Source: Syntrophopropionicum sp964397525
Lineage (GTDB): Bacteria > Bacillota > Desulfotomaculia > Desulfotomaculales > Pelotomaculaceae
NCBI GenBank assembly: GCA_964397525.1
Contig: CAYNIY010000005.1
Location: forward strand, 1-62,365
DNA length: 62,365 nucleotides
Direction of reading: 5' to 3'
The notes under the pieces are model-generated. The model saw only the letters and a program-made list of their open reading frames with translations, did no database searches and was not told the DNA's origin. Below are positions 23,012-30,630 of the stretch, one piece after another. Made by a program: the position numbers and the translations under genes. Positions within the stretch are counted from its first letter, which is position 1; the number at the start of each line of letters is the position of its first letter.

Positions 23012-23763
23012 CTCACCGCCCCCGCTTCTGCCGGCAGCGCAGCCAGGTCCGCGGCAGCGTTTCCGGGATTTAAAACGGGCGCGTCCTCGATGACCCGGCC
23101 GTCTTTTAAAATGATCAGGCGGCGGCAGTAATGGGCGATATCTTTTTCATGGGTAACCATGATCACAGTCATGCTTTTCTCGATATTTAATCTCTGGAGC
23201 ACCGAAATTATCTCGATGCTGGTCCTGGAGTCGAGGGCGCCTGTGGGCTCGTCCGCCAGGATCAGGGAGGGATTGTTCACCAGGGCGCGGGCAATGGCCA
23301 CTCTCTGCTGTTGGCCGCCGGACATCTGGTTGGGATAGTGGTTGATGTACTGTGACAGCCCGACCCAGTCCAGGGCCTCTTTCACCCTGTCCTCCATCTC
23401 TTTTTTTCCCACGCCGGCATAAATCAGCGGCAGCTGCATATTAGCCATCACCGACACTCTTCCCAGCAGGTTGAAGCCTTGAAATACGAAACCGATCCTT
23501 TTGTTGCGGATATGGGCCAATTGATTTTTATCTAAATCAGAAACATTCTCACCGTCCAGGAGATACGTTCCTTCGGTCGGTCTGTCCAGACAGCCGATCA
23601 GGTTCAGCAGGGTGCTCTTGCCCGAGCCGGAAGAACCCATGACAGCCACCATTTCGCCTTCCTGTATAGACAGGGAGACGCCTCTCAAAGCAAAAACCTG
23701 GGTCGCTCCCAAATCATATGTTTTTCTGATGTCTTCCATGATGATTGCTGTTTTCCCGGGCAT
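23008..23763 (-). CDS. MacB/LolD-type ABC ATPase
   Basis: 251-aa ATPase. Walker A GSSGSGKST is near residues 38-46, the signature is MSGGQQQRVAIARAL and Walker B LILADEPTGALD. The LDSRTS/VTHEKDIAHYCRR features are typical of the LolD/MacB/FtsE group. It powers the adjacent permease. The gene lies between the MacA-like adaptor and the permease, with a GGATGGTG site before ATG 23763. Confidence 0.92.
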   Translation of the reverse strand: MPGKTAIIMEDIRKTYDLGATQVFALRGVSLSIQEGEMVAVMGSSGSGKSTLLNLIGCLDRPTEGTYLLDGENVSDLDKNQLAHIRNKRIGFVFQGFNLLGRVSVMANMQLPLIYAGVGKKEMEDRVKEALDWVGLSQYINHYPNQMSGGQQQRVAIARALVNNPSLILADEPTGALDSRTSIEIISVLQRLNIEKSMTVIMVTHEKDIAHYCRRLIILKDGRVIEDAPVLNPGNAAADLAALPAEAGAVS

Positions 23764-23816
23764 ATCACACCATCCTAATTCAATTTTGCGTCAGGGGGCA
23801 TGGAAAAAACCATGTT

Positions 23817-25205
23817 TTAGCGCGGCCCACCCGCGCCCATAAATGGTGTACCCGAGGTCCTGTTGGTGCTGCTGCTGTTACTGCTGCCTGAACTTGTGCC
23901 ACTGCTTGTCGAACCGGCAGTGCCGGTGCCAATAATCACCGTCTCTCCTTCATTGAGGCCTGCCAGAACTTCATAGCTGCTGGAGTCAGACAGCCCCAGT
24001 TCCACCGGCCTGGTTTCCAGGCCGCCTGACTTGTTCATGACAATGACATTCCTGCCGCCGCCGCTGTTGCCTGCCTGCTTGGCTGCGTAGGTGACAGCGC
24101 CCTTGGGTACGGTGAGGGTGTTTTCGGACTTTTCAACAATGATGGTTATGGTAGCCGGCATACCGGCCTTCAAGCCGGTCTGGTTATTATCCAGCTGGAT
24201 GACAGTATTGTATACCTGCACGTTTGATACTGTGGTAGCGATGGGTGAGATGCTGCTGACCCTGCCGGTAAAGGTCTTGTTCGGGAAAGAGTTGACAGTG
24301 AGTTCTGCTGCCTGGCCGATCTGCAGGCTGCCGATGTCAGCTTCGTTGACCTGGGCATCCACCTGCAGCGCTTCCGAAATGAGCGCCATAAAACCGTTGG
24401 TGCTGCTGGTGGTGTTATTGTTGGCGGTGGCCCTTTGGCCCTCGCCCCCGTTGATTTCACTGACAATACCGTTCATCGGGCTGGTCATCTGAGCCCCTGA
24501 GAGTTCCTTCTGTGCCATCTTGAGCTGGGCGCTGCTGCTTTCATATGAGGCTTCCGCCGCTGCAATCTCCGCCGCTGTGGCGCCGGCCTGGGTTGTCTGG
24601 AGCGAGGCCTCGGCCTGCCTCAGGTTGCCTTCCGCGCCGATGTAGCTGTTGTTGGCCGAATCCAGCTCGGACTGGGTAACAGCTCCCACTGCAAAAAGGT
24701 TTTGATACCGCTCCAGGTTTGTCTTGGCCTGGTCATATGAAGCCTTGGCGGTGTTGAAGCTGACCACGGCCTTGATCAATTCTTCCTTTGTCGCACCGTC
24801 TTCCAGGTCTGACAGCTTGGCGGCGGCGCTTTTCAGGCTGGCTGAACTCTGGCTCACCTGCGCCTGCAGGTCGTCTTCTTCCTGCTCGGCCAGGAGCTGC
24901 CCGGTAGTCACATGATCGCCCACTTTGACGTGAATTTTCTTGATTATTTCCGCGTTTTCAAAGCTTAACGAAACAGTGCTGACCGGCTCAATGGTGCCGG
25001 TGGCCGGGATGGTTTTGGCAACAATGCCTTTCTTAACGGTACTGGTTAAGTAACCGCTCTCTGATTTGCTGCCGCCCCAGAAATAGTAACACCCTATAGT
25101 TAACAATACTGCTGCTGCAATTGTGCCATAGAGAAATTTTTTCTTTTTAAAGAGACCCGGGACCTTATTAAGTTTTGCGGAAAGCGAACTGAACATGTTT
25201 TTCAT
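23817..25205 (-). CDS. MacA-like periplasmic adaptor (HlyD/RND family)
   Basis: 462-aa adaptor. An N-terminal anchor (FLYGTIAAAVLLTIGCYYFWG) is followed by a lipoyl half-motif (TIEPVSTVSLSFENAEIIKKIHVKVGDHVTTGQLLAEQ), a long coiled coil (about residues 110-235), the second lipoyl half and a beta barrel with GLKAGMPATITIIVE. The last 35 residues are a low-complexity Ser/Thr/Gly tail ending GAGGPR, which is unusual and perhaps exposed. It is first of the export genes in the operon, so it should connect the MacB-like pump to the TolC-like protein. GAGGGGATACC precedes the ATG. Confidence 0.9.
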   Translation of the reverse strand: MKNMFSSLSAKLNKVPGLFKKKKFLYGTIAAAVLLTIGCYYFWGGSKSESGYLTSTVKKGIVAKTIPATGTIEPVSTVSLSFENAEIIKKIHVKVGDHVTTGQLLAEQEEDDLQAQVSQSSASLKSAAAKLSDLEDGATKEELIKAVVSFNTAKASYDQAKTNLERYQNLFAVGAVTQSELDSANNSYIGAEGNLRQAEASLQTTQAGATAAEIAAAEASYESSSAQLKMAQKELSGAQMTSPMNGIVSEINGGEGQRATANNNTTSSTNGFMALISEALQVDAQVNEADIGSLQIGQAAELTVNSFPNKTFTGRVSSISPIATTVSNVQVYNTVIQLDNNQTGLKAGMPATITIIVEKSENTLTVPKGAVTYAAKQAGNSGGGRNVIVMNKSGGLETRPVELGLSDSSSYEVLAGLNEGETVIIGTGTAGSTSSGTSSGSSNSSSTNRTSGTPFMGAGGPR

Positions 25206-25432
25206 ACGGTATCCCCTCGATATCGATAATTTTTATAGATAAAATTTGAAAAAATGCTTATGTAAAGCTTTATGAAAGGGGCTTCCCTCTTGGTTTTCCG
25301 CATATCGGCGACAGTTTAAGGCCATCGAATCTCATCGTTATGTTCCTCCATCACCGTGTCCGGTAAAGCCTTATGCACCAATGATATCCCTGCAACCTGA
25401 ATTGTCCCTTAATGGAAACTGAACATTACCTG

Positions 25433-25466
25433 AAAGAAGCAGGGGGACGGTTCTCCTGCTTCCTTT
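25433..25466. repeat. RAYT-associated palindrome R5
   Basis: Arms AAAGAAGCAGG / CCTGCTTCCTTT (one single-base gap) around GGGACGGTTCT. Same arm sequence as R3. Confidence 0.88.
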
Positions 25467-25470
25467 GTTT

Positions 25471-25501
25471 GGGGACATATTCTGGTATCGAATATGTCCC
25501 C
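25471..25501. repeat. Palindrome R6 (first half of composite repeat A)
   Basis: Perfect 12-bp arms GGGGACATATTC / GAATATGTCCCC with a 7-nt loop (TGGTATC). Same family as 30117-30147. Confidence 0.88.
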
Positions 25502-25549
25502 TTTCCGCTGTCTGGTATCATTCAACGACAAAGTATGTTGAATACACTA

Positions 25550-25584
25550 AAACGTGTCACAAGAACCGTCCCCTTGTCACGTTT
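25550..25584. repeat. RAYT-associated palindrome R7 (second half of composite repeat A)
   Basis: Arms AAACGTG(TC)ACAAG / CTTGTCACGTTT, with a 2-nt bulge, around AACCGTCCC. It ends 2 bp before the stop codon of the histidine kinase. Confidence 0.88.
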
Positions 25585-25586
25585 AG

Positions 25587-27086
25587 TCAACAACTCAACA
25601 ACTGGCACCGAAATGTGCAGCCTTCGCCCTCTCTGCTCTCGACGCTGATGGTGCCGCCGTGGGCGTTCACGATGGACTTGGTGATTGCCAGGCCCAGGCC
25701 GGCGCCGCCGTACTTGCGCGTCCGCGAGGAGTCGCTGCGGTAAAAGCGGTCGAAAACGTGAGGCAGGTGGCTGGCACAGATCCCGGGGCCATTGTCCTGA
25801 ACGGACAGGTTTACGCCGTCGTCCCCGGCGACCAGGGAGATCACGATCCGCCCTTTAACCGGGTCAGTATGCTGCACCGCATTGTGAAACAGGTTCAGGA
25901 TCACCTGCTTCATCTTATCCGTATCGAAACTGCATATCACGTCCGGCTCGATATCCAGCTCGAGTGTCCTGCTGCCGGCGAGGATGCGCAGCTGCGGCTC
26001 CATATCCCGGATCATGCTGTCCAGCCGGCCTGCTGTGAGTTCAATGTGCGGCGTGCGGTCAAGCTTGGTCAGCAGCAGCAGGTCATGCACCAGCTTGGTA
26101 AGGCGCTCAGATTCGCTGTGCATGCTGTTTAATGCTTTATACAGCTGGTCCGGTTGGTCGGCTGCTCCGCGCAGCAGCACCTCCAGAAAACCGCGGATGG
26201 AAGTCAGCGGCGTGCGCAGCTCGTGGGAGGCATCCGATATAAAGCGGCGCATCTCTTCCTTGGTTTCTTTTTCCGCCTCGAAAGATGTTTCCAGCCGCTC
26301 CAGCATGCCGTTGAACGATTCCGCCAGGCGGTCAATCTCCACCTGGCCCTGGTCGGTCGGGAAGCGCCTGGCCAGGTTGCCGGCGTCGATCTGCCCGGCA
26401 GTGTCCACCATGTTGGACAGCGGGTCCAGGGTCCTCCTGAGCACGGGCAGAAAGGCGAGCAGCGCAAAAAGCAGGGCAATCAGTGAAAGAAATAAAAATG
26501 TGAGCAGCAGGTGAAGTGCCAACTCGGTCAGCGGGCCGGTCATAGTGCTGACCTGCATGACGCCGATGGCCTGGCCGCGCTCAAAAACCGGCTGCAGGAC
26601 GACAAGTTTTTCACCGCTGCCGGTGTCAACAAGTTTATAGTTCGATTCCCGAGCAGCCCTGGATTGCTGCCTGAACTCCTGGCTGCTCTCCAGTGCCGGC
26701 CTTACACTTAATACATCCAGGTATACCTGCGCGTCCAGCACCGGGGGCTCTACACCGTCCGGACCGCTGGCCAGTACAGTAAAATTGCCCTGTGTATCAA
26801 TAAATGCCAGCTCTGCATCGGGCATGTAGAACCGCAGCGGCCGGTCATTACCATTTCCCTGGTCTGTGCCGAGGTGCTCCCTGATGGTGGGATAAATGGA
26901 CATGATCTGGCTCTGCATGCTGGTGGCCTTGTTTCTGTAGATGACTTCTTTCATAAAGACATATTGGGACAGGCCGATCAGCACCAGCACAACGGCCAGG
27001 ATCAGCAGGGAGCGGGACAACAGCTGGGTCCGCAAGGAGTTGGGCGCAAAAATCGCTTTGAAGCGCGCGGCTGTTTTTTGGCTCAT
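25587..27086 (-). CDS. Sensor histidine kinase (HAMP, HisKA, HATPase)
   Basis: 499-aa membrane sensor. TM1 is near residues 22-44, followed by an extracytoplasmic sensing loop of about 140 residues, TM2 (LALHLLLTFLFLSLIALLFALLAFL), HAMP, the H-box DASHELRTPLTSIRGFLEVL, N-box NLFHNAVQHT, G1 DNGPGI, F-box FDRFYR and G2 GGAGLGLAITKSIV. It should phosphorylate the adjacent OmpR-type regulator, whose stop overlaps this start by 4 bp. The final residues FRCQLLSC differ from the usual end (F-x-V-x-LP). They come from sequence also found outside genes at 40267-40290, so the 3' end was probably remodelled by a repeat. Confidence 0.92.
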   Translation of the reverse strand: MSQKTAARFKAIFAPNSLRTQLLSRSLLILAVVLVLIGLSQYVFMKEVIYRNKATSMQSQIMSIYPTIREHLGTDQGNGNDRPLRFYMPDAELAFIDTQGNFTVLASGPDGVEPPVLDAQVYLDVLSVRPALESSQEFRQQSRAARESNYKLVDTGSGEKLVVLQPVFERGQAIGVMQVSTMTGPLTELALHLLLTFLFLSLIALLFALLAFLPVLRRTLDPLSNMVDTAGQIDAGNLARRFPTDQGQVEIDRLAESFNGMLERLETSFEAEKETKEEMRRFISDASHELRTPLTSIRGFLEVLLRGAADQPDQLYKALNSMHSESERLTKLVHDLLLLTKLDRTPHIELTAGRLDSMIRDMEPQLRILAGSRTLELDIEPDVICSFDTDKMKQVILNLFHNAVQHTDPVKGRIVISLVAGDDGVNLSVQDNGPGICASHLPHVFDRFYRSDSSRTRKYGGAGLGLAITKSIVNAHGGTISVESREGEGCTFRCQLLSC

Positions 27087-27766
27087 GGCAGGTCAACCCG
27101 GTATCCCGAACCGCGCAGGGTCCTGATCAGCTGATGGTTTTTGTCATTTAACTTATCCCGCAATGAACGGATGTACACTTCAACGATATTTTCTTCTCCG
27201 CCGAAATCGTAACCCCATACCTTGTCCAAGATCACGGACTTGCTTAAAACCAGCCCGTGGTTGAGCACCAGGAATTTCAGCAGCTCGTACTCAGTCGGAG
27301 AAAGCTCCAGTGCCCGGCTGTCCAGCTTGATTTCCTTGCGGCGCTCGTCGATTTGAAAAGGACCGATCACAACTTCTCCAAACAGGTGGGGAAACTGGTT
27401 GCGGACCCTGGCATAGATCCTGGCCAGCAGCTCTTCAAAGCTGAACGGCTTCACCATGTAGTCATCGGCCCCCAGCGTCAGGCCCTTCACCCGGTCGTCC
27501 ACTTCGTCCTTGGCCGTGAGCATGATTACCGCCACGTTATCGGTTTTTTTGATCATGCGGCAGACCTCGAAACCATCCATACCGGGCATCATCACATCGA
27601 GGATGGCCACATGCGGCTGAAAGTCCTTCAGCAGGGCAATGGCCGACATGCCGTCCTGGGCGCTTTTTACCTCGAAGCCCTCGTTCTGCAGGCCGAGCTC
27701 CAGAAACTGCAGTATGTTCGGTTCATCGTCCACCAGCAATATCTTGATCCCTTTAAGCTGCTGCAT
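27083..27766 (-). CDS. OmpR/PhoB-family response regulator
   Basis: 227 aa. A receiver domain has the phospho-acceptor Asp in VAILDVMMPGMDG (about residue 56), the acidic pair DDEP near residues 17-20 and the Lys in MVKPFSFEELLARI. It is followed by a winged-helix DNA-binding domain (LSPTEYELLKFLVLNHG to VYIRSLRDKL). First gene of the two-component pair. Its position upstream of the MacAB-TolC-like genes suggests control of that exporter in response to an envelope or drug signal, which is inference from context. Confidence 0.93.
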   Translation of the reverse strand: MQQLKGIKILLVDDEPNILQFLELGLQNEGFEVKSAQDGMSAIALLKDFQPHVAILDVMMPGMDGFEVCRMIKKTDNVAVIMLTAKDEVDDRVKGLTLGADDYMVKPFSFEELLARIYARVRNQFPHLFGEVVIGPFQIDERRKEIKLDSRALELSPTEYELLKFLVLNHGLVLSKSVILDKVWGYDFGGEENIVEVYIRSLRDKLNDKNHQLIRTLRGSGYRVDLP

Positions 27767-28045
27767 GCCTGCCCACCACCTTTATTTAATCCAGAGATAA
27801 TTCTCAGTACGTTCAATATCATTTCTTCTATTATCCTTGATATTGCTGAAAAGATCCTGAATGGCAACTGAAAGTTTGTTGAAATAAACAGGAAACAGCC
27901 ATCGCTCCTGAAAATGGATGTATAATTATTATATAAACATAGTACATATTCTATAGAAAAATGACGTATCCTCGTTAAGAGGACTTTATAATATATCATC
28001 GAAATAGATAGTTTAATCAACCACTTTTGGGAAAGGGTGGCAAAC

Positions 28046-28828
28046 ATGTCCGCAGAACTGACGGATCTTTTTGACCAGCTGTACCGTGACAACCAGGCCA
28101 GGGTGTACCGGCTGGCCCTGGGCCTCACAGGCAAACCGGGCGATGCCGAGGATATTACCCAGGAGGCGTTTTACAGGGCCTTTCGTTCCTACCACAACTT
28201 CCGGGGGGAGAGCTCCTTCTTGACTTGGATCTACCGGATTACATTGAATGTCGCCAGCAGCTACCTGAAACACAGGACAAAATTGCCGCTATATGTGCTG
28301 ACCGAGGACCAGGGCTTCGCGCTTGAAGAAATTCTCGATCCTAATCCGTCCCATGACCCGGAAACCGAACTGCTGGCCCGGGAGGCCAGGATCCGCTGCC
28401 TGCACTGCTTTACGGAATGCCTTCCTGCCAACCAGCGCAAAGTTTTCTGTCTGGCTTATAACCTTGGCCTGCCGCACAAACACATCGCGGAAATCATGGA
28501 ATGTTCTGTCGCCACAGTGAAGACGACGCTCTGCCGGGCCAGGAAAAGGGTCGCCGGCTACCTGGAAAACACCTGCCAGCTGATCAAAAAATCAAACCCC
28601 TGCCACTGCAGCCAGTGGGTGAGTTACGGCCTGCAGCAGGGCTGGATCAGAAAAGAACAACTGCTCAATCCCAGGCCGGATATCATGATCCAGGCCGAGG
28701 GGGAAATCGTCAACCTGCAGACGCTGCGTGATATCTACCAGTCCTTTTACCGAAAAACGGCCGATGAATCCCTGGCGCAAAGAATCAAGGCCGGCATTAA
28801 AAACAATGAGTGGGCTATTTTATCCTGA
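28046..28828 (+). CDS. ECF-type RNA polymerase sigma factor with C-terminal extension
   Basis: 260 aa. Sigma region 2 (LFDQLYRDNQARVYRLALGL, DAEDITQEAFYRAF, GESSFLTWIYRITLNVASSYLKH) and region 4 (LPANQRKVFCLAYNLGLPHKHIAEIMECSVATVKTTLCRARKRV) are clear. About 80 more residues follow, starting with a Cys/His cluster (CQLIKKSNPCHCSQW), which could bind zinc or act as a built-in redox or anti-sigma-like module. No anti-sigma gene is adjacent. ATG 28046 is preferred over GTG 28037 because GGGAAAGGGTGG precedes it. Divergent from the response regulator. Confidence 0.88.
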   Translation: MSAELTDLFDQLYRDNQARVYRLALGLTGKPGDAEDITQEAFYRAFRSYHNFRGESSFLTWIYRITLNVASSYLKHRTKLPLYVLTEDQGFALEEILDPNPSHDPETELLAREARIRCLHCFTECLPANQRKVFCLAYNLGLPHKHIAEIMECSVATVKTTLCRARKRVAGYLENTCQLIKKSNPCHCSQWVSYGLQQGWIRKEQLLNPRPDIMIQAEGEIVNLQTLRDIYQSFYRKTADESLAQRIKAGIKNNEWAILS

Positions 28829-28892
28829 TTTAGTGTAACCTTTTGCACTTGAAACGGTCTAACTGATAAAATACAAAATGGAGGCTGATCTC

Positions 28893-29327
28893 ATGAAAAA
28901 GACGCAAGAGTTCACGATGACAGCACCGTGCGGGATATACTGCGGTGCCTGCGAGGCTTATCTGGCCAAGGACAACCCCGCCCTGATGGATTACATGAAG
29001 AGCGTTAAAACGCTGAAAACCGATATGCTGCCCTGCCCGGGCTGCAGGACAGTCGGGGGACAGTGCCTGGCTGTGGACGGCATATGCGAGACGTACAGCT
29101 GCGCAGCTGAACACGCTGTCGATTTCTGCTTCGAGTGCCTTGATTTCCCCTGCGCCAAACTGAACCCGGCGGCCGACCTGGCAGAGAGGCTGCCCCACAA
29201 TATCAAGGCGTTCAACCTGTGCTGCATCCAGCACCAGGGTTTGGCCAAATTTGCAGAGAAAGCACCTGAAATCAAGCAAAGATATTTCCGCGGTAAAATG
29301 GCCATCGGCAAGGGGCCGCAGCTGTAG
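28893..29327 (+). CDS. DUF3795 cysteine-rich protein (copy 1)
   Basis: 144-aa protein with the DUF3795 pattern: APCGIYCGACEAYLA near the start, CPGCRTVGGQCLA, then CETYSCAAEHAVDFCFECLDFPCAKLNP. At least twelve Cys suggest two or more metal (zinc or Fe-S) sites. ATG 28893 is chosen because GGAGG lies 8 nt upstream. The function of the family is unknown. A second, diverged copy follows after a MITE-like repeat. Confidence 0.82.
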   Translation: MKKTQEFTMTAPCGIYCGACEAYLAKDNPALMDYMKSVKTLKTDMLPCPGCRTVGGQCLAVDGICETYSCAAEHAVDFCFECLDFPCAKLNPAADLAERLPHNIKAFNLCCIQHQGLAKFAEKAPEIKQRYFRGKMAIGKGPQL

Positions 29328-29414
29328 CAGCTCCGTACCAAAAGCGATACAATCAGAGAATGAAAAGCCTTTTCTTAATGTTTTTCTGAATGACAATGAA
29401 GAATCCTATTTTTC

Positions 29415-29480
29415 GTGTCATTCTGAATGATAATGAAGAATCTTGGTGTAAGATCCTTCGCTGACGCTCAGGATGACATT
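29415..29480. repeat. Imperfect inverted repeat, MITE-like (copy 2)
   Basis: Same element as 6374-6438, with the shared centre GAAGAATCTTGGTGTAAGAT. A partial left arm (CTGAATGACAATGAAGAATCC) also lies just upstream at about 29387-29407, so this site has had more than one insertion or a duplication. Confidence 0.8.
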
Positions 29481-29518
29481 ATTTGAAGCATATTTTTTAA
29501 ATAGGGGGGACGCGCAAA

Positions 29519-30046
29519 ATGAAAAAGAAAAGTGAAAGACCATGTGTGCCGGATAAAAAGCTCGCCGCCGTCTGCGGGTTATTCTGCCTCTCGTGCACAG
29601 CTTACATTGGCGCCCATGAAGATCCCAAAAGGCTCGAAAGCCTCGCCGCGCGCTCCGGCCAACCTCTTCAAAAGCTGCAGTGCAACGGCTGCCGCTCGGA
29701 CAAGCGCTCGTATTATTGCGAGAGCCTCTGCACGATGTACAAGTGCGCCGCGGCAAAAGGAATCGACTTCTGCGGCCAGTGTACGGAATATCCCTGTGCC
29801 GAACTAAAGGCGTTCCAGGCCGCGATGCCGCACCGGCTGGAATTATGGAAATCACAGGCGCGCATCAAGGAGGCCGGGTATGAAAAATGGTTTGAGGAAA
29901 TGGTTGAGCATTATTCCTGCCCTGCCTGCGGCACGATCAATTCAACTTACGACATGGCCTGCTGGAAATGCGGCGCAGCTCCAAGCTGTGCGTACGTAGG
30001 TCAGCATAAGGAAGAAATCATCCGGCAGCTGGCCGGTAAAAAGTAA
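29519..30046 (+). CDS. DUF3795 protein with C-terminal zinc ribbon (copy 2)
   Basis: 175 aa. The DUF3795 core (VCGLFCLSCTAYIG, CNGCRSDKRSYYCESLCTMYKCAAAKGIDFCGQCTEYPCAEL) is followed by a helical stretch and a separate zinc-ribbon-like end, CPACGTINSTYDMACWKCG. The added ribbon is the main difference from copy 1. It is expected to be a cytoplasmic metal-binding protein of unknown role. AGGGGGG precedes the ATG, and a terminator follows. Confidence 0.82.
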   Translation: MKKKSERPCVPDKKLAAVCGLFCLSCTAYIGAHEDPKRLESLAARSGQPLQKLQCNGCRSDKRSYYCESLCTMYKCAAAKGIDFCGQCTEYPCAELKAFQAAMPHRLELWKSQARIKEAGYEKWFEEMVEHYSCPACGTINSTYDMACWKCGAAPSCAYVGQHKEEIIRQLAGKK

Positions 30047-30062
30047 CTGCCTTGAAATATCG

Positions 30063-30102
30063 AAACCGGCGTGCAAGGCAGCGAAGCAGGCGGGTTTTTT
30101 AT
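30063..30102 (+). terminator. Intrinsic terminator after DUF3795 copy 2
   Basis: A 12-bp stem with two mismatches (AAACCGGCGTGC / GCAGGCGGGTTT) and an 11-nt loop, followed by a T-run. Confidence 0.75.
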
Positions 30103-30116
30103 TGAGAACATACAAT

Positions 30117-30147
30117 GGGGACATATCCTGGTTTAGGATTTGTCCCC
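30117..30147. repeat. Palindrome R8 (first half of composite repeat B)
   Basis: 13-bp arms GGGGACATATCCT / AGGATTTGTCCCC with one mismatch and a 5-nt loop. Homologous to R6. Confidence 0.88.
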
Positions 30148-30189
30148 GTTCCTCTGTCTGATAACATTTTACGATAAAAGTATGCCGAT

Positions 30190-30218
30190 CGTGTCAGAAG
30201 AACCGTCCCCTTGACACG
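30190..30218. repeat. RAYT-associated palindrome R9 (second half of composite repeat B)
   Basis: Arms CGTGTCA / TGACACG around AGAACCGTCCCC. The spacer to R8 (CTCTGTCTGATAACATT...) is homologous to the R6-R7 spacer. Confidence 0.88.
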
Positions 30219-30222
30219 AAAA

Positions 30223-30280
30223 GTGCGACAAGAGAACCGTCCCCCCTGGTGCACGTCCCCCCTGGTGCACCCCTGGTGCA
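30223..30280. repeat. Palindrome core R10 plus 16-bp tandem repeat
   Basis: A further AGAGAACCGTCCCCC core is followed by the 16-bp unit CGTCCCCCCTGGTGCA repeated 2.7 times (30238-30280). It ends 2 bp before the stop codon of the minus-strand ArsC-like gene. Confidence 0.8.
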
Positions 30281-30282
30281 TT

Positions 30283-30630
30283 TTATTTGAGCCAGGCCTG
30301 CCATGTCTCGGGGCAGTAGCCGACCGTTGCCTTTTGCCCGCTCCTTATCAGCGGGGTTTTCAGCAGCAGCGGATAAGCCAGCAGCACCTCTTCCACGTCA
30401 TGTGCGATATATTTCAGGTTGCGCTTGGCATATTCTTTCCCCTCTTTGTCGATCAGGTTTTCCAGGCCCACCGCCTGACTGACCCGGTCCAGCTCACCTT
30501 TGCTCAGACCGCGCAGGGACAGGTCGACAAAATGGCAAGGAACAGCGCGTTCCTTGAAATAACGCTCCGCTTTCCTGGTATCCTGGCACCTTTTCAGCCC
30601 GAAGATCTGGATGTTGTGCTGCTTAGCCAT
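30283..30630 (-). CDS. ArsC/Spx-family thioredoxin-fold protein
   Basis: 115 aa with the ArsC-family opening IQIFGLKRCQDTRKAERYFKERAVPCHFVDLS. A single catalytic-type Cys sits in CQDT, so it is a CxxT rather than a CxxC form. Conserved elements further on are LIDKEGKEYAKRNLKYI and LLKTPLIRSGQKATVGYCPETW, which hold the family Arg/Pro positions. Start ATG 30630 overlaps the stop of the upstream ywbE-like gene. It may be an arsenate- or glutathione-linked reductase, or an unassigned YffB-like protein. It contrasts with the probable Sec form at 15857. Confidence 0.85.
   Translation of the reverse strand: MAKQHNIQIFGLKRCQDTRKAERYFKERAVPCHFVDLSLRGLSKGELDRVSQAVGLENLIDKEGKEYAKRNLKYIAHDVEEVLLAYPLLLKTPLIRSGQKATVGYCPETWQAWLK

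Larger units (their letters stand above)
25206..25586. other. 381-bp intergenic region packed with palindromes
   Basis: This region lies between the histidine kinase and macA-like genes, both on the minus strand. Its kinase-proximal half is filled with three repeats (R5, R6, R7, listed separately), leaving about 225 bp for the macA promoter. The repeats separate the regulatory genes from the export genes and may terminate the two-component transcript. Confidence 0.8.
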
